This document shows, in pieces, positions 62,734 through 64,000 of a stretch of 64,000 bases of DNA. Position 1 is the first letter of the stretch, and each line of letters begins with the position of its first letter. Both the position numbers and the translations under genes were made by a program. The DNA is taken from positions 1 through 64,000 of the forward strand of contig CALUZV010000010.1 in the NCBI GenBank assembly GCA_944325345.1. Direction: 5' to 3'. The DNA comes from an uncultured Parabacteroides sp. Lineage in GTDB: Bacteria > Bacteroidota > Bacteroidia > Bacteroidales > Tannerellaceae. A model generated the notes under the pieces. It saw only the letters and a program-made list of their open reading frames with translations, was not told the origin of the DNA and ran no database searches.

Positions 62734-63771
62734 ATGAAGAATCTTATCCTTATCTGCTTGCTCTTATGCTGCTTCTCATGCGGAAGCCGCAACGACAACG
62801 ACGCATTAATCCTTGCCGACCAGGGCAGCTTCGCCATCGGCGGCACCGTCTTGAAGGATTCGCTGGGGCATACGTATCATGGCGACCATGCCTACGTTTT
62901 CTATCAGAAGCCGGTCGATGCCCGCCGCTATCCCTTAGTCTTCGCGCATGGTGTCGGGCAGTTTTCCAAGACTTGGGAAACGACACCCGACGGCCGCGAG
63001 GGTTTCCAGAACATCTTCCTCCGTCGGGGATTTGGCGTTTATCTCGTGGACCAACCGAGGCGAGGCAATGCCGGACGGAGCACGGAGACGGTTACGCTCT
63101 CCCCTGCCTTCGACGAGGAGCTCTGGTTCAACCGCTTCCGTGTGGGCATCTGGCCGAACTATTTCGAGGGCGTGCAGTTCAGTCGCGACCCTGAAGCCTT
63201 GAACCAATATTTCCGACAGATGACACCGACCATCGGCTCCGTGGATTTCGAGGTCTATTCCGATGCCTACGCCGCCCTCTTCGAGCGGATTGGCCCTGCC
63301 ATTTTCGTTACCCATTCACAAGGAGGACCCGTCGGTTGGCAGACGTTACTGAAGACCCGAAACATCCGAGCAATCGTATCCTACGAACCGGGCGGCGGCA
63401 TCCCTTTCCCCGTAGGGCAAGTCCCCGAGGAAGGTCGCGTCTTAACGCTCTCGAAGAAGACGGAGGGCATAGAGGTACCGATGGATGTTTTCTTGGAATA
63501 TACGAAAATCCCTATCGTTGTATATTATGGAGATAATCTCCCCGAGACGGACGAACGTCCCGAGATTTATGAATGGACGCGTCGCCTACACCTGATGCGC
63601 CGTTGGGCCGAGATGCTCAACAAACGCGGGGGCGACGTAACCGTTATCCACCTCCCCGAGGTTGGCTTGCATGGCAATACGCATTTCCCGATGTCAGACC
63701 TGAACAATAAAGAGGTCGCCGAACTGATGTTTCAATGGCTGGAGGAGCGCGGATTGACGGCTGGTAACTAA
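62734..63771 (+). CDS. Lipoprotein alpha/beta hydrolase (esterase-like)
   Basis: 345 residues from MKNLILI at 62734; the longer frame overlaps the preceding gene and lacks a signal at its start. The lipobox is CFSC (Cys16). The hydrolase domain has the oxyanion FAHGVGQ, nucleophile Ser in FVTHSQGGPVGW, an acidic VYYGDNLPE segment and the His in LPEVGLHGNTHF. It belongs to the esterase group seen with exported aldo/keto reductases. It shares the operon with the Tat-type reductase 52 bases upstream, suggesting a joint pathway in the cell envelope. Confidence 0.85.
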   Translation: MKNLILICLLLCCFSCGSRNDNDALILADQGSFAIGGTVLKDSLGHTYHGDHAYVFYQKPVDARRYPLVFAHGVGQFSKTWETTPDGREGFQNIFLRRGFGVYLVDQPRRGNAGRSTETVTLSPAFDEELWFNRFRVGIWPNYFEGVQFSRDPEALNQYFRQMTPTIGSVDFEVYSDAYAALFERIGPAIFVTHSQGGPVGWQTLLKTRNIRAIVSYEPGGGIPFPVGQVPEEGRVLTLSKKTEGIEVPMDVFLEYTKIPIVVYYGDNLPETDERPEIYEWTRRLHLMRRWAEMLNKRGGDVTVIHLPEVGLHGNTHFPMSDLNNKEVAELMFQWLEERGLTAGN

Positions 63772-63797
63772 GAAAGGCTTATATCCCGGCCTTATCA

Positions 63798-64000
63798 TGC
63801 TTTTCGAGGCGTCGCCGGGCATTGTAGGGGTGGGTATAGGGCGCGGCGACGCCTCGAAAAGCATTATAGGGGTGGCAAGTAAGGCGCGGCGAGGCATCGA
63901 AAGGCATTCAAGGGTGGGTAGTAAGGCGCGGCGACGCCTCGGAAGGCATTTAGGGGGTGGGGGGTAAAGTCCGGCGACGCCTCGCCGCGCCCTTATAGAC
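63798..64000. repeat. Palindrome array L: 42-43-bp period, at least 4 units, runs off the window
   Basis: GCGCGGCG starts at 63841, 63884, 63926 and (variant) 63969, i.e. 43, 42 and 43 bp apart, each next to GCGACGCCTCG and a GGCATT...GGGGTGGG linker. GGCGTCGCC-type dyads occur in each unit, and the first unit (63805) is inverted in part. The array is open at the right edge. Confidence 0.88.

Overview
The window is chromosomal DNA from a Bacteroidota bacterium, most likely order Bacteroidales. Four things point there: a FecR/SusC/SusD polysaccharide-utilisation cluster, a secreted protein ending in a type IX secretion-like tail, -7 promoter boxes of the TAnnTTTG type instead of sigma70 hexamers, and an EF-G paralogue with degenerate GTPase motifs like Bacteroides EF-G2. 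Genus cannot be fixed from the sequence; the GC-rich coding suggests a Tannerella/Parabacteroides-like or other high-GC member. All assignments are by reading; no database search was run.

Layout. 0-3 kb: oxidoreductase cluster (aldo/keto reductases and an SDR), one member frameshifted by a 10-bp tandem duplication. 3.3-10.2 kb: ABC-F ATPase, EF-G2-like factor, class I aminotransferase, LolC/E-like permease. 10.5-20.2 kb (minus): fecR-susC-susD followed by two predicted six-hairpin glycosidases. 20.7-25.7 kb (minus): 5-formyl-THF cyclo-ligase, S41 protease, dCMP deaminase, M3 peptidase. 25.7-37 kb: a helical DUF6261-like protein, a secreted repeat protein, a CPA2 antiporter, dapF, a lipoprotein, a TerB-like/ABCG fusion transporter and a small exported protein. 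37-42.7 kb (minus): yceD-rpmF, fabH-era-der, and a histidine kinase. 43-50 kb: a second DUF6261-like gene with an in-frame stop, then gltB and gltD. 50-57.5 kb: hydrolase, tRNA-Ser(GCU), mltG, and an arginine cluster argR-GNAT-argG-argC-argD with ARG-box-like sites around the argR promoter. 58-64 kb: a third DUF6261-like gene, a DUF4143 ATPase flanked by inverted palindromic repeats, an AraC regulator divergent from a Tat-type aldo/keto reductase, and a lipoprotein hydrolase.

The most striking signal is not a gene. Twelve intergenic regions hold strictly periodic arrays of short palindromes. Unit lengths are 21, 22 or 23 bp (mostly one dyad per unit) or 40, 41, 42 or 43 bp (mostly two dyads per unit), so dyads recur about every two helical turns. 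The sequence is different at nearly every locus, except that the arrays near 20.5 and 36.1 kb share one 41-bp unit in opposite orientation. In several arrays both arms of the palindrome change together. Three arrays with an exact 42-bp period (26.6, 42.9, 57.9 kb) lie immediately upstream of the three DUF6261-like genes. This pairing of a phased palindrome array with a helical protein of unknown function is the best candidate here for an undescribed system. Other dispersed palindromes (ATCCGCGT, TTGACAATTG and GTAGAGACGCGAT types) are more familiar gene-end repeats.
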